Origin: Halomonas sp. Y3 | Lineage (GTDB): Bacteria; Pseudomonadota; Gammaproteobacteria; Pseudomonadales; Halomonadaceae | Length of the DNA: 64,000 bases | NCBI RefSeq assembly: GCF_024137965.1 | Contig: NZ_CP099975.1 | Span: 2,604,001 to 2,668,000, forward strand | Direction of reading: 5' to 3' | Part shown: positions 53,610 to 63,203 of the stretch, piece by piece | Layout: each line of letters begins with the position of its first letter | Position numbering within the stretch: the first letter of the stretch is position 1 | Notes under the pieces: generated by a model | Told to the model about the DNA's origin: nothing | What the model saw: the letters and a program-made list of their open reading frames with translations, nothing else | Databases searched by the model: none | Program-made: the position numbers and the translations under genes

Positions 53610-53679
53610 GCACAGGAAGAGACGATAGCCGGGCAGCGGGCCGTGGGAGAACAGCGGCTTGATAGGGCGGCCCCCCGAG

Positions 53680-54729
<1,050 letters not shown>

Positions 54730-54762
54730 CTAGTGCAGTCCGGGAACCCTGTGCGGAGGCAA

Positions 54763-54791
54763 ACGGTATCACCGCGGCCCCCGCGCAGCAA
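54763..54791 (-). promoter_or_regulatory. Possible sigma-70 promoter of mreB
   Basis: On the minus strand TTGCTG (54791-54786), a 17-base spacer and TACCGT (54768-54763), about 45 bases before mreB. The match is moderate and GC-rich. Confidence 0.35.
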
Positions 54792-54889
54792 GCGCGGAAC
54801 CCGCGGGGGACGCCTCTTCCGCAGCTGCCCGCAGGCGTCCGGATGTGGTACCTTTTGCGCCTTGTTTTCCCTTCGAGGACATCCGAATC

Positions 54890-55177
54890 ATGGCGCTTGA
54901 ACACGCTGACGTGCTCAGGGCCGCGCACCTTGCCCGGCTCGGCCTGAGCGACGAGGAGGCCGCCCACTACCAGGACGACCTCGGCCGCATCCTTGAGATG
55001 GTGGACCAACTGCAGGCTCTCGACACCCAGGGCGTCGCCCCCCTGGCCCACCCGCTGGACGCCACCCAGCGGCTGCGCGCCGACGAGGTGACCGAGAGCG
55101 ACCAGCGCGACCGCTTCCAGCGCTGCGCACCGGCAGTGGAACAGGGCCTCTACCTGGTCCCCCGCGTGGTCGAATAA
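54890..55177 (+). CDS. gatC: Asp/Glu-tRNA amidotransferase subunit C
   Basis: Small stabilising subunit (95 residues) of GatCAB, which amidates mischarged Glu-tRNA(Gln) and/or Asp-tRNA(Asn). Family pattern: [35 protein letters not shown] and [14 protein letters not shown] segments. The ATG at 54890 begins MALEHADV. It faces away from mreB. Confidence 0.96.
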   Translation: MALEHADVLRAAHLARLGLSDEEAAHYQDDLGRILEMVDQLQALDTQGVAPLAHPLDATQRLRADEVTESDQRDRFQRCAPAVEQGLYLVPRVVE

Positions 55178-55201
55178 GCATTCCGACGGAGCCCCCGGCC
55201 C

Positions 55202-56662
55202 ATGCATGACAAGACACTGACCGAACTGGCCGCCGCCCTCACGGCCGGCGAGTTCACCAGCCGCGAGCTGACCGAGCATCTGCTGGCGCGCATCGAGCGC
55301 CTCGATGGCGAGCTCAACAGCTTTATCACCGTGACCCCCGAGGCGGCCCTGGCCGCCGCCGATGCCGCCGACGCCGCCCGCGCCCGGGGCGAGGCGGGCC
55401 CGCTCACCGGCCTGCCCGTGGCGATCAAGGACCTCTTCTGCACCCAGGGGGTGCTGACCACCGCCGGCTCGAAGATGCTGGCCAACTTCGTCTCCCCCTA
55501 CGACGCCACCGTGGTGGAGCGGCTCAAGGCCGCCGGCACCGTGAGCCTGGGCAAGGTCAACCTGGACGAGTTCGCCATGGGCTCCTCCAACGAGAACAGC
55601 GCCTTCGGCGCGGTGAAGAATCCCTGGGACGCCACCGCCGTGCCCGGCGGCTCCTCCGGGGGCAGCGCCGCCGCCGTGGCCGCGGGCCTGGCGCCCGCCG
55701 CCATGGGCACCGACACCGGCGGCTCCATTCGCCAGCCGGCGGCCTTCTGCGGCATCACCGGCTTGAAGCCCACCTACGGCCGCGTCTCCCGCTGGGGCAT
55801 CATCGCCTACGCTTCGAGCCTCGACCAGGCCGGCCCCATGGCGCGCTCGGCCTCCGACTGCGCGCTGCTGCTGAACGCCATCGCCGGCCACGACCCGAAG
55901 GACTCCACCAGCGTGGCCAGGGGCGTCCCGGACTACACCGAGGAGCTCGGCGCCCCGCTGACGGGCCTCAAGATCGGCCTGCCGGTCGAGTATTTCGGCG
56001 ACGGCCTCGACCCCGAGGTGGAGACCGCGGTGCGCGAGGCGGTCAGGGTCTACGAGTCCCTAGGCGCCACGGTGCGCGAGGTGAGCCTGCCCCACACCCA
56101 CTACGCCATCCCGGCCTACTACGTCATCGCCCCGGCGGAGGCCTCCTCGAACCTGTCACGCTACGACGGCGTACGCTTCGGCCACCGCTGCCAGGCCCCC
56201 AGCGACCTGATCGACCTCTACAAGCGCTCCCGGGCCGAAGGCTTCGGGGAGGAGGTCAAGCGGCGCATCCTGATCGGCACCCACACCCTCTCCGAGGGCT
56301 TCTTCGACGCCTACTACAAGAAGGCCCAGCAGGTGCGCCGGCTGATCCGCCAGGACTTCCTCGACGCCTTCGAGGAGGTCGACGTCCTGATGGGGCCGGC
56401 CTCCCCCACCCCGGCCTTCGACCTGGGCGCCAAGAAGGACCCGGTCTCCATGTACCTGCAGGATATCTACACCATCGCGGTGAACCTGGCCGGCATCCCC
56501 GGCATCAGCGTGCCGGCGGGCTTCGTCAAGGGCCGCCCGGTGGGCCTGCAGATACTGGGTACCCACTTCGCCGAGGCGCGCCTGCTCAACGTCGCCCACC
56601 GCTTCCAGCAGGCCACCGACTGGCACCTGCGCCGCCCCGAGCTTGCCGAGGAGACCACCTGA
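55202..56662 (+). CDS. gatA: Asp/Glu-tRNA amidotransferase subunit A
   Basis: Amidase-signature glutaminase subunit (486 residues) that supplies ammonia to GatB. The Ser-cisSer-Lys triad is visible: Lys in LPVAIKDLF (about residue 78), the glycine/serine-rich [18 protein letters not shown], and the nucleophile Ser in [16 protein letters not shown]. It overlaps gatB by one base. Confidence 0.98.
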   Translation: MHDKTLTELAAALTAGEFTSRELTEHLLARIERLDGELNSFITVTPEAALAAADAADAARARGEAGPLTGLPVAIKDLFCTQGVLTTAGSKMLANFVSPYDATVVERLKAAGTVSLGKVNLDEFAMGSSNENSAFGAVKNPWDATAVPGGSSGGSAAAVAAGLAPAAMGTDTGGSIRQPAAFCGITGLKPTYGRVSRWGIIAYASSLDQAGPMARSASDCALLLNAIAGHDPKDSTSVARGVPDYTEELGAPLTGLKIGLPVEYFGDGLDPEVETAVREAVRVYESLGATVREVSLPHTHYAIPAYYVIAPAEASSNLSRYDGVRFGHRCQAPSDLIDLYKRSRAEGFGEEVKRRILIGTHTLSEGFFDAYYKKAQQVRRLIRQDFLDAFEEVDVLMGPASPTPAFDLGAKKDPVSMYLQDIYTIAVNLAGIPGISVPAGFVKGRPVGLQILGTHFAEARLLNVAHRFQQATDWHLRRPELAEETT

Positions 56663-58116
56663 TGCAATGGGAAACCGTGATCGGGCTGGAGGTGCACGTC
56701 CAGCTCGCCACCAAGTCGAAGATCTTCTCCGGGGCCTCCACCGCCTTTGGGGCCGAGCCCAACAGCCAGGCCTGCGCCGTGGACCTGGGCCTGCCCGGGG
56801 TACTGCCGGTGCTCAACGAGCAGGCGGTGGCCATGGCGGTGCAGTTCGGCCTGGCGATCCACGCCGAGATCCCCGAGGTCTCGATCTTCGATCGCAAGAA
56901 CTACTTCTATCCGGACCTCCCCAAGGGCTACCAGACTAGCCAGATGTACCACCCCATCGTGGGGGCCGGCGAGGTGGAGATCACCCTGGAGGACGGCAGC
57001 AGCAAGCGCATTCGGGTCCATCACGCCCACCTGGAGGAGGACGCCGGCAAGTCGCTCCACGAGGATTTCCACGGCATGACCGGTATCGACCTCAACCGTG
57101 CCGGTACCCCGCTGCTGGAGATCGTCTCCGAGCCGGACATGCGCTCGGCCAAGGAGGCCGCGGCCTACCTCAAGGCGATCCACTCCATCGTGACCTATCT
57201 CGGCATCAGTGACGGCAATATGGCCGAGGGCTCCATGCGCTGCGACGTCAACGTCTCGGTGCGCCCGGTGGGCCAGGCCGAGTTCGGCACCCGGGCCGAG
57301 ATCAAGAACGTCAACTCCTTCCGCTTCGTGGAGCGCGCCATCGAGTTCGAGGTGGAGCGCCAGATCGAGCTGCTGGAGGATGGCGGCAAGGTGGTCCAGG
57401 AGACGCGTCTCTATGACCCCGAGCGCGACGAGACCCGCAGCATGCGCACCAAGGAGGAGGCCAACGACTACCGCTACTTCCCCTGCCCCGACCTGCTGCC
57501 GGTGGTGCTCGACCAGGCCTATGTGGATCACCTGCGCGAGGCCCTGCCGGAGCTCCCCGACGAGAAGCGCGCCCGCTTCCAGGCCGAGCTCGGCCTCTCC
57601 GCCTATGACGCCGGGGTGCTCTCGGCCACCCGCGAGATGGCCGAGTACTTCGAGGAGGTGAAGGACGTCTGCGGCGACGCCAAGTCCGCCGCCAACTGGG
57701 TGATGGGCGAGCTCGCCGGGGCGCTCAACCGCGAGGGGCTGCCGATCACCGACAGCCCGGTCTCGGCCCGCCAGCTCGGCGAGCTGATCGGCAGGGTGCT
57801 GGATGACACCATCAACGGCAAGGCCGCCAAGCAGGTGTTCCAGGCGCTCTGGAACGGCCAGGGGCAGTCCGCCGACGAGGTGATCGAGACCAAGGGGCTC
57901 AAGCAGGTCACCGACAGCGGCGCCATCGAGGCGATGATCGACCAGGTGATCGCGGAGAGCCCGGCCCAGGTGGCTCAGTACCGCGACGCCGAGCCCGACA
58001 AGCGCGGCAAGATGATCGGCTACTTCGTCGGCCAGGTGATGAAGGCCTCCCGGGGGACCGCCAACCCCCAGCAGGTCAATGCGCTGCTGAAAGAGAAGCT
58101 CGACGCCCTGTGCTGA
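56662..58116 (+). CDS. gatB: Asp/Glu-tRNA amidotransferase subunit B
   Basis: Kinase-amidotransferase subunit (484 residues) that activates and amidates the misacylated tRNA. N-terminal [33 protein letters not shown], and the [22 protein letters not shown] block are diagnostic; the C-terminal YqeY-like helical tail ends with [20 protein letters not shown]. The stop TGA is part of a TGAGGAG sequence serving the next gene. Confidence 0.98.
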   Translation: MQWETVIGLEVHVQLATKSKIFSGASTAFGAEPNSQACAVDLGLPGVLPVLNEQAVAMAVQFGLAIHAEIPEVSIFDRKNYFYPDLPKGYQTSQMYHPIVGAGEVEITLEDGSSKRIRVHHAHLEEDAGKSLHEDFHGMTGIDLNRAGTPLLEIVSEPDMRSAKEAAAYLKAIHSIVTYLGISDGNMAEGSMRCDVNVSVRPVGQAEFGTRAEIKNVNSFRFVERAIEFEVERQIELLEDGGKVVQETRLYDPERDETRSMRTKEEANDYRYFPCPDLLPVVLDQAYVDHLREALPELPDEKRARFQAELGLSAYDAGVLSATREMAEYFEEVKDVCGDAKSAANWVMGELAGALNREGLPITDSPVSARQLGELIGRVLDDTINGKAAKQVFQALWNGQGQSADEVIETKGLKQVTDSGAIEAMIDQVIAESPAQVAQYRDAEPDKRGKMIGYFVGQVMKASRGTANPQQVNALLKEKLDALC

Positions 58117-58125
58117 GGAGCCACC

Positions 58126-58677
58126 ATGGCCGATGACGTGGGCGAGCGGCTGCGCGCCCTGCGCAGCCTGCGCGGCATCTCCCAGCGGGAGCTGGCCAAG
58201 CGCTGCGGGGTGACCCACTCTAGCCTGTCGCTGATCGAGCAGGGCAAGGTGAGCCCCTCGGTCAGCTCCCTGAAGAAGATCCTCGACGCCATCCCCATGA
58301 GCGTCGGGGACTTCTTCACCCTGGACCTGGAGAGCGGCCGGCGGGTCTTCTACTCGGCAGAGGAGCTCGCCGACGTGGGCTCGGGGGACGTCATCTACAA
58401 GCTGGTGGGCGCCGATCGCCGCGACCGGGCGCTGGCCTTCATGGTGGAGACCTACCCCCCCGGCGCCGACACCGGCCGGGAGATGATCACCCACCAGGGC
58501 GAGGAGGCCGGGGTGGTGCTGGAGGGGGAGATCGAGATCACCATCGGCGCCGAAAGCCGGGTGCTCGGGCCCGGCGAGGCCTACTACTTCGACACCAAGG
58601 TCCCCCACCGCTTCCGCAACCCGGGCAGCGAGCCATGCCGCCTGGTGAGCTGCGCGACCCCCGCCCGGGCCTTCTGA
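58126..58677 (+). CDS. XRE-family HTH regulator with C-terminal cupin (PuuR-like)
   Basis: Transcription regulator of 183 residues. An N-terminal helix-turn-helix (about 8-62: LRALRSLRGISQRELAKRCGVTHSSLSLIEQGKVSPSVSSL in consecutive blocks) is followed by a C-terminal cupin (about 105-180: GEEAGVVLEGEIEITIG, GPGEAYYFDTKVPHRFRNPG). This architecture matches PuuR-type regulators of polyamine or amino-acid catabolism; the ligand cannot be told from sequence. It starts 9 bp after gatB with its Shine-Dalgarno inside the gatB stop, so it should be cotranscribed with gatCAB. Confidence 0.9.
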   Translation: MADDVGERLRALRSLRGISQRELAKRCGVTHSSLSLIEQGKVSPSVSSLKKILDAIPMSVGDFFTLDLESGRRVFYSAEELADVGSGDVIYKLVGADRRDRALAFMVETYPPGADTGREMITHQGEEAGVVLEGEIEITIGAESRVLGPGEAYYFDTKVPHRFRNPGSEPCRLVSCATPARAF

Positions 58678-59124
58678 GCCCACTAGCTGCAATAAAAGCG
58701 GTATCGTTTATCGCTACCCCTCGGTGCAGGTTATGGAAAATTAACAGCCTAACACAGCTATGTAGCATGCCCGGCGTAAGGATCGAGGCTACAGCACCTG
58801 ACAGTTGCACTTACAAAACAAGCACTGAATTCGATGCCCTTAGGCTGATGGGGCCAAAACTCTAGTCTTCCCCCCTGATCTTAACCCGCCTTCAGTGGAA
58901 CAAAGATGTAGCACGCGCCACTCATCAGCCTAAAGTCTTACATCAGTATACTAACCCCCAACCTAGACTAGAAAAGTGCAAATCCACGATGGATAGCCAT
59001 GCTTATCCCGATGAAAACAATGGGAAACACAAAACCAACAGCCCAAAACCCAAAATCACTTAGTGCAACTTAACACCCCACCCTCCAAGAAAAAAATATT
59101 GGCAAAAAGGAGGATACAAGAATA
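58678..59124. other. AT-rich intergenic region at the core/accessory boundary
   Basis: About 450 bases without a convincing gene. Composition shifts abruptly from the GC-rich core to AT-rich sequence with A-runs. An 11-bp inverted repeat TTAGGCTGATG (58840-58850) and CATCAGCCTAA (58923-58933) lies inside. AAGGAGG at 59107-59113 serves the following regulator gene, directly preceded by a TTGGCAAA. Confidence 0.6.
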
Positions 59125-60009
59125 ATGAGCAAGCTAATAACACCTGAAGAGCTACCTATGTGGGTCCCGGGAGAGGTCATTACAGCCAGCGATGGTCTAG
59201 GGTGGAAAGATGTAGGGCAGCGCTCTTACCGTTATACCGGATTAGATGTGCCGATACCACCGATGAAGCACTATATGATAGTCCGATACTTTGAGGGCCA
59301 GACTCCGATGGACCGGCGCGTGGAAAGTCGCTGGAAGCGAACTACCTGTGTGCCTGGCCACATCTCCCTGCTGAGCCGGGCCAGGCCATCACATTGGCAC
59401 TGGACGCAAGATATTGACGTCTCCCACGTTTACCTATCCAATGACTTAATGTCTCGAGTAGCCCAGGATGTTTTAGGACGACCTATTTCCGAGGTCTGCC
59501 TACATGATGTTCTGAATGCAGAGGACCCGGTTATCACCACCATCTCTGACGCCATTGTGGGGGAAACCAAGAGCTCTTCGATTGGCGGTCAAATCTACGC
59601 TGAAGCCCTAGGAATTCAGCTTAGCGTCCACCTATTACGCAACTACGCAAATATAAAATATCGGGAAAGCACTAATCAAGCCCGCCTATCAAAACGACAA
59701 CATGGAAAACTGATCGAATTCATGAAGGAAAATCTGCAACACCAGGTGAGCATTGAAAATCTCGCAGAGGTGACGGGCGTCGGAGTATGGACCTTTTGCC
59801 GTCGATTCAAGGAAACCTACGGCACCACTCCAAGTGCCTATCTGATGGAAAAACGCATTGAGCGGGCGAAAGAGATGCTAAGAAAAAGTGAATTGCCCAT
59901 TAAGGCAGTTGCCGCTGAATGTGGGTTCTCTGATCAGTCCCACATGACGCGGGTATTCCGCCGAAAATTAGGCCTTACACCGGGGCAGATCAGGCAGTCC
60001 AGAGACTAG
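59125..60009 (+). CDS. AraC-family transcriptional regulator
   Basis: A 294-residue regulator. The N-terminal half (about 1-190) is a ligand-sensing region resembling the AraC-binding-like domain of catabolic regulators. The C-terminal AraC HTH (about 195-292) has both helix-turn-helix units: VSIENLAEVTGVGVWTFCRRFKETYGTTPSAYL and LPIKAVAAECGFSDQSHMTRVFRRKLGLTPGQIR. Codon use is clearly more AT-rich than that of the core genes to its left. It converges on the hydrolase gene and probably controls the hydrolase-monooxygenase operon. Confidence 0.9.
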   Translation: MSKLITPEELPMWVPGEVITASDGLGWKDVGQRSYRYTGLDVPIPPMKHYMIVRYFEGQTPMDRRVESRWKRTTCVPGHISLLSRARPSHWHWTQDIDVSHVYLSNDLMSRVAQDVLGRPISEVCLHDVLNAEDPVITTISDAIVGETKSSSIGGQIYAEALGIQLSVHLLRNYANIKYRESTNQARLSKRQHGKLIEFMKENLQHQVSIENLAEVTGVGVWTFCRRFKETYGTTPSAYLMEKRIERAKEMLRKSELPIKAVAAECGFSDQSHMTRVFRRKLGLTPGQIRQSRD

Positions 60010-60041
60010 TCCACCCCCTAGCCTCGTCAAGATAAGCAAAA

Positions 60042-60073
60042 GAGAGCGCCGACTTTCCAGCCGGCACTCTTAT
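60042..60073. terminator. Hairpin between the AraC-family gene and the hydrolase gene
   Basis: An 8-bp stem with one C/A mismatch (60044-60051 with 60062-60069, loop of 10) lies between two convergent genes, with short A- and T-runs outside the arms. Probable shared terminator. Confidence 0.5.
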
Positions 60074-60085
60074 AAGCGGACCGAA

Positions 60086-61276
60086 TCAGCCTAGGTTGTT
60101 ATAGACCGTGGCCTCGAACTCATAGAAGCCCGGGTACGAAGCACTGTCGTAGAACGGCAGAACTTGGCTAGCCCAATACCCTCCAATCCCCCTGGATTTA
60201 TCGATCCAGAAGTAACAGTTGGCCAAACCGGCCCACGCCAGAGCACCAGGAGAGCGCCCGGTAGGTGCCTGCCCCCGGTTGATCATGAAAGCATGCGACC
60301 ACCCCTTATCGACCCCCGGCAGGAACTCACCGCTATTGCTGAGGCTGGGGTCGGCGGTTTCCCAGAACCCAACCGGGATGCCTGTTCCCGCGTAACCATC
60401 TTTAGCCAGCAACTGCACAGTATCTGGGTTCAAAACCCTACTATTCTCACCTTTGCCATCGTTCAGCACCATCCGAATAAACTTCATGTAGTCCCTGATC
60501 GTGCCGTGGAGTCCATGCCCCCCCATGTCCATATCAGGTTGTCGCGGCAGAGCCAGTTCTGGCTCGGGGGTGAGCTGACCGTCTTCGAATCGCGTGTGGA
60601 TCGTAGCCCGGCGGGCATGCATGTTATCATCCACGGCGAACGAGGTATCGTTCATCCCCAAGGGCTGAAAGACATGCTCACGCATGACATCACCGAGGCG
60701 CTCACCACGCAACTCCTCGACAATTAGACCGAGCCAATCGGTGTTCACGCCGTAGGTCCACGCCACGCCCGGGTCATGGAGCAAGACTGATCGGATCGAG
60801 TCCTTCGTGCAGGTGATGATGGATGGGATATCCTTCAGCTCCCTGTACTGCTTATCCTCCGGGCTGAAAAAATCGTAGCTGAGACCAGAGGTGTGCAGGA
60901 GGAGGTCACTTACCGTCACCCTCCGTTTCGGGGGACGCAACCGGGGCTGGCCATCCCCCCCGAATCCCTCGAGCACCTGCAGGTTATCCAGCTCAGGGAG
61001 ATATGCACCCGCCGGATCGTCCAGCTTTAGTCGCCCTTCTTCGACGAGCTGCAGTGCACAGACACTGGTGATCGCCTTGGTCGTGGAGAAGATCGCAAAC
61101 ACGGTGTCGATATCCATGGGGGCATCCTTGCCCAGCTCCCGTACACCCGCCGCACCCTCAAAGATATTTCGGTTGTGATCGGTGACCATGGCCACGACGC
61201 CGGGGACCCCTCCGTGCCGCTCGGTCGCTTGCGCCAACACGCTGTCCAGGGCGACCGTCATTTTCTCGCTCTTCAT
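60086..61276 (-). CDS. Serine beta-lactamase-fold hydrolase / family VIII-type esterase
   Basis: A 396-residue protein of the beta-lactamase (class C-like) superfamily. The nucleophile motif SxxK is STTK (Ser64-Lys67, VFAIFSTTKAITSVCALQLVEEG); the Tyr of the YxN motif lies in WTYGVNTDWLG; LLLHTSGLSYDFF and MGGHGLHGT are typical of esterases such as EstB. There is no signal peptide, which favours a cytoplasmic esterase or lactonase over a beta-lactamase. It lies 48 bp after the monooxygenase gene on the same strand, consistent with hydrolysis of its ester product. Start: ATG 61276 with AGGGG upstream; a TTG two codons earlier is possible. Confidence 0.85.
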   Translation of the reverse strand: MKSEKMTVALDSVLAQATERHGGVPGVVAMVTDHNRNIFEGAAGVRELGKDAPMDIDTVFAIFSTTKAITSVCALQLVEEGRLKLDDPAGAYLPELDNLQVLEGFGGDGQPRLRPPKRRVTVSDLLLHTSGLSYDFFSPEDKQYRELKDIPSIITCTKDSIRSVLLHDPGVAWTYGVNTDWLGLIVEELRGERLGDVMREHVFQPLGMNDTSFAVDDNMHARRATIHTRFEDGQLTPEPELALPRQPDMDMGGHGLHGTIRDYMKFIRMVLNDGKGENSRVLNPDTVQLLAKDGYAGTGIPVGFWETADPSLSNSGEFLPGVDKGWSHAFMINRGQAPTGRSPGALAWAGLANCYFWIDKSRGIGGYWASQVLPFYDSASYPGFYEFEATVYNNLG

Positions 61277-61324
61277 TAGCAACTACCCCTTTCTGAAATC
61301 GGAAATAGTCCGGACCGGTTTGGT

Positions 61325-62947
61325 TTACGCAAAGGCAAACCCAGGGTATTTTTTCTCGGCGAGCTCAGCACAGCGCCGGTTGTAGTCGTTCACCCCGCCG
61401 CAGTAGGAGAGGAGCCGTCGGGGTTTACCCGGTACGTTTGTGCCCATATACCAGCCATCCACGCGAGGAAACAGCGTCTGATTCGTCACTTGGTCATGAT
61501 GTTCCACCCAAGCATCCTGAAACTCCTTCGTCGGCTCCACCACGCTCTTGTGTTGATCCCGTGCAAACTGAATGATGTCAGCAATCCACCCAACCTGCTG
61601 CTGCAGGCAGGTGGTCATATTGCACAGAGCCGCCGACGGGGCAAGCGGGGCGCCAGTAGTAAACAGGTTGGGGTAGCCGTGGACCTGCAGCCCCATCGCG
61701 GTGCGAATCTCCTGGCTCCACTCCTCCTTAAGCGCCCGCCCTTCCTTACCGCGGATATCGATCCGCGTCAGGGCACCAGAGCCCGCGTCGAAACCGGTCG
61801 CCAGGATGATGACATCCACCTCGTGGACCTTGCCATCCTCGGTCTGCACGCCTTCCGGGACAATGCGAGAGATTGGCGTCTTCTGGCAGTTTATGGTCTG
61901 AACGTTAGGTCTCAGGTAGGTCTCCAGGTAGCCAGTGTCCAGCGGTACCCGACGAATACCAAAACCGTAGTCCGCCGGAATCAGCAGATCGCAGAGGTCA
62001 GGGTCATGGTTCAGTCGCTCGCGCATCTTGCCACGGACGAATTCAGACACCTCCTCGCTGACCAACTCGTCGGTGAACATCTCGGGATAGGAAGAGAGCC
62101 AAAGGGCCAGCGAGCCATCGTTATACAATGCCTCCAAAGTGCGCTGGCGTTGCTCTGGGGTATCCTTGTACCAGGAGCGACCCTCGAAATCATAGTCAAA
62201 CCCTGCGAAGGTGTTACGGACCCGCTCTTTGAGATAGTCAAACTGCTTGGTCCAGGCCCCCCACTCCTCTTCGCTATATTTCGGGTTGCGCATCGGCAGG
62301 GTGTACTGTGGTGTCCGCACAAACACTTTTAGGGCGCCCACCTCCGGCGCAATGGTCTGGATGACCTGTATCCCAGTAGCACCAGTACCGATCACAGCGA
62401 CACGCTTACCCTTGATACCGACATCCTCTTTCGGCCAACGGGACGTGTGGCAAATCTTCCCCTTAAAGCTAGACTGCCCCTCAAAGACCTCTTCAAGCGG
62501 CGCAGATAACATGCCAGTGCAGGCAATTAGGAACTGCGCGTCGATTTGATCATTTTGGCTGGTCCTGATCTTCCACCGTCCGGTGGCCTCATCCCAATGC
62601 GCCGCATCGATCCGGGTGTTGAACTGGATGTCCTTACGTAGATCCAACTTGTCGGCCACGTAGTTCAACCACCGCTCGCTCTCCGGCTGGCTGGGGAAAC
62701 GCTCCGACGGCTTCCACTCCTCGTAAAGTTCCTTGGAGAACCAATACTGGTAAATCTCAGCCTGGGAGTCATACCGGGCCCCCGGGTAGCGATTCCAGTA
62801 CCAAGTGCCACCGACACCTGATGCGGCTTCTATACCCCGCACGTTCAAACCAAGCTCTCTTAGTCTGTGCAACTGGTATAATCCTGCCACACCTGCGCCT
62901 ATCACAACTGCATCACAAAAATCGGCTGAATTATTGTTAACTTTCAT
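61325..62947 (-). CDS. Baeyer-Villiger-type flavin monooxygenase
   Basis: NADPH- and FAD-dependent monooxygenase of 540 residues, related to cyclohexanone/cyclopentanone monooxygenases. The FAD-binding GAGVAGLYQLHRL lies near residue 17, followed by GVGGTWYWNRYPGARYDS. The BVMO fingerprint FxGxxxHxxxWP is matched by FKGKICHTSRWP (about residues 160-171), and the NADPH-binding GTGATGIQVIQ lies about 20 residues on. C-terminal DVIILATGFDAGSG is a family block. It would insert oxygen into a ketone to give an ester or lactone; the substrate is unknown. GGAG lies 8 bases before the ATG. Confidence 0.92.
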   Translation of the reverse strand: MKVNNNSADFCDAVVIGAGVAGLYQLHRLRELGLNVRGIEAASGVGGTWYWNRYPGARYDSQAEIYQYWFSKELYEEWKPSERFPSQPESERWLNYVADKLDLRKDIQFNTRIDAAHWDEATGRWKIRTSQNDQIDAQFLIACTGMLSAPLEEVFEGQSSFKGKICHTSRWPKEDVGIKGKRVAVIGTGATGIQVIQTIAPEVGALKVFVRTPQYTLPMRNPKYSEEEWGAWTKQFDYLKERVRNTFAGFDYDFEGRSWYKDTPEQRQRTLEALYNDGSLALWLSSYPEMFTDELVSEEVSEFVRGKMRERLNHDPDLCDLLIPADYGFGIRRVPLDTGYLETYLRPNVQTINCQKTPISRIVPEGVQTEDGKVHEVDVIILATGFDAGSGALTRIDIRGKEGRALKEEWSQEIRTAMGLQVHGYPNLFTTGAPLAPSAALCNMTTCLQQQVGWIADIIQFARDQHKSVVEPTKEFQDAWVEHHDQVTNQTLFPRVDGWYMGTNVPGKPRRLLSYCGGVNDYNRRCAELAEKKYPGFAFA

Positions 62948-63039
62948 TTTTTATTTCTCCATCCAGAAGATTACGAGCATCACACCCAGATATCACTTGG
63001 GCGCTCATTTCCTAACCTAAGAAAAATCTCACAGGAGGT

Positions 63040-63079
63040 ATTGTAAAATGCTGGCAAATGGTTGTATGTTTTTGGCAAA
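63040..63079 (-). promoter_or_regulatory. Candidate activator site and promoter of the monooxygenase operon
   Basis: TGGCAAA occurs at 63052-63058 and 63073-63079, a direct repeat with 21-bp periodicity, the spacing typical of AraC-family half-sites. On the minus strand a TACAAT (63045-63040) follows and could be the -10 element. The same TTGGCAAA precedes the AraC-family gene at 59099-59106. No consensus -35 is seen, as expected for activator-dependent promoters. Confidence 0.4.
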
Positions 63080-63203
63080 CAGCCCGTGTGCAGCGAATAC
63101 TTGTAGGGTACCGGATGGGAATTATCGTCAAATATGGTGGATGGCGGTCAGGCCGCATTCCTGTCTGACTGGCCGATTACCTGCTCTCCATCCTGGAACT
63201 TGA
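63048..63203 (+). pseudogene. Short reading frame with strong Shine-Dalgarno, running into the IS
   Basis: AGGAGGT (63033-63039) lies 8 bases before an ATG that opens a 51-codon frame beginning MLANGCMFLANSPCAANTC, with four Cys in its first 19 codons or soon after. It ends inside the 3' end of the transposase gene on the opposite strand. It could be the 5' remnant of a gene cut by the insertion element, a short peptide gene, or chance. I do not recognise the sequence. Confidence 0.25.

Noticed and set aside
60086..61276. The serine hydrolase as an antibiotic-resistance beta-lactamase
   Set aside because: No signal peptide is visible, and pairing with a Baeyer-Villiger monooxygenase argues for an esterase or lactonase; the fold alone does not show beta-lactamase activity.
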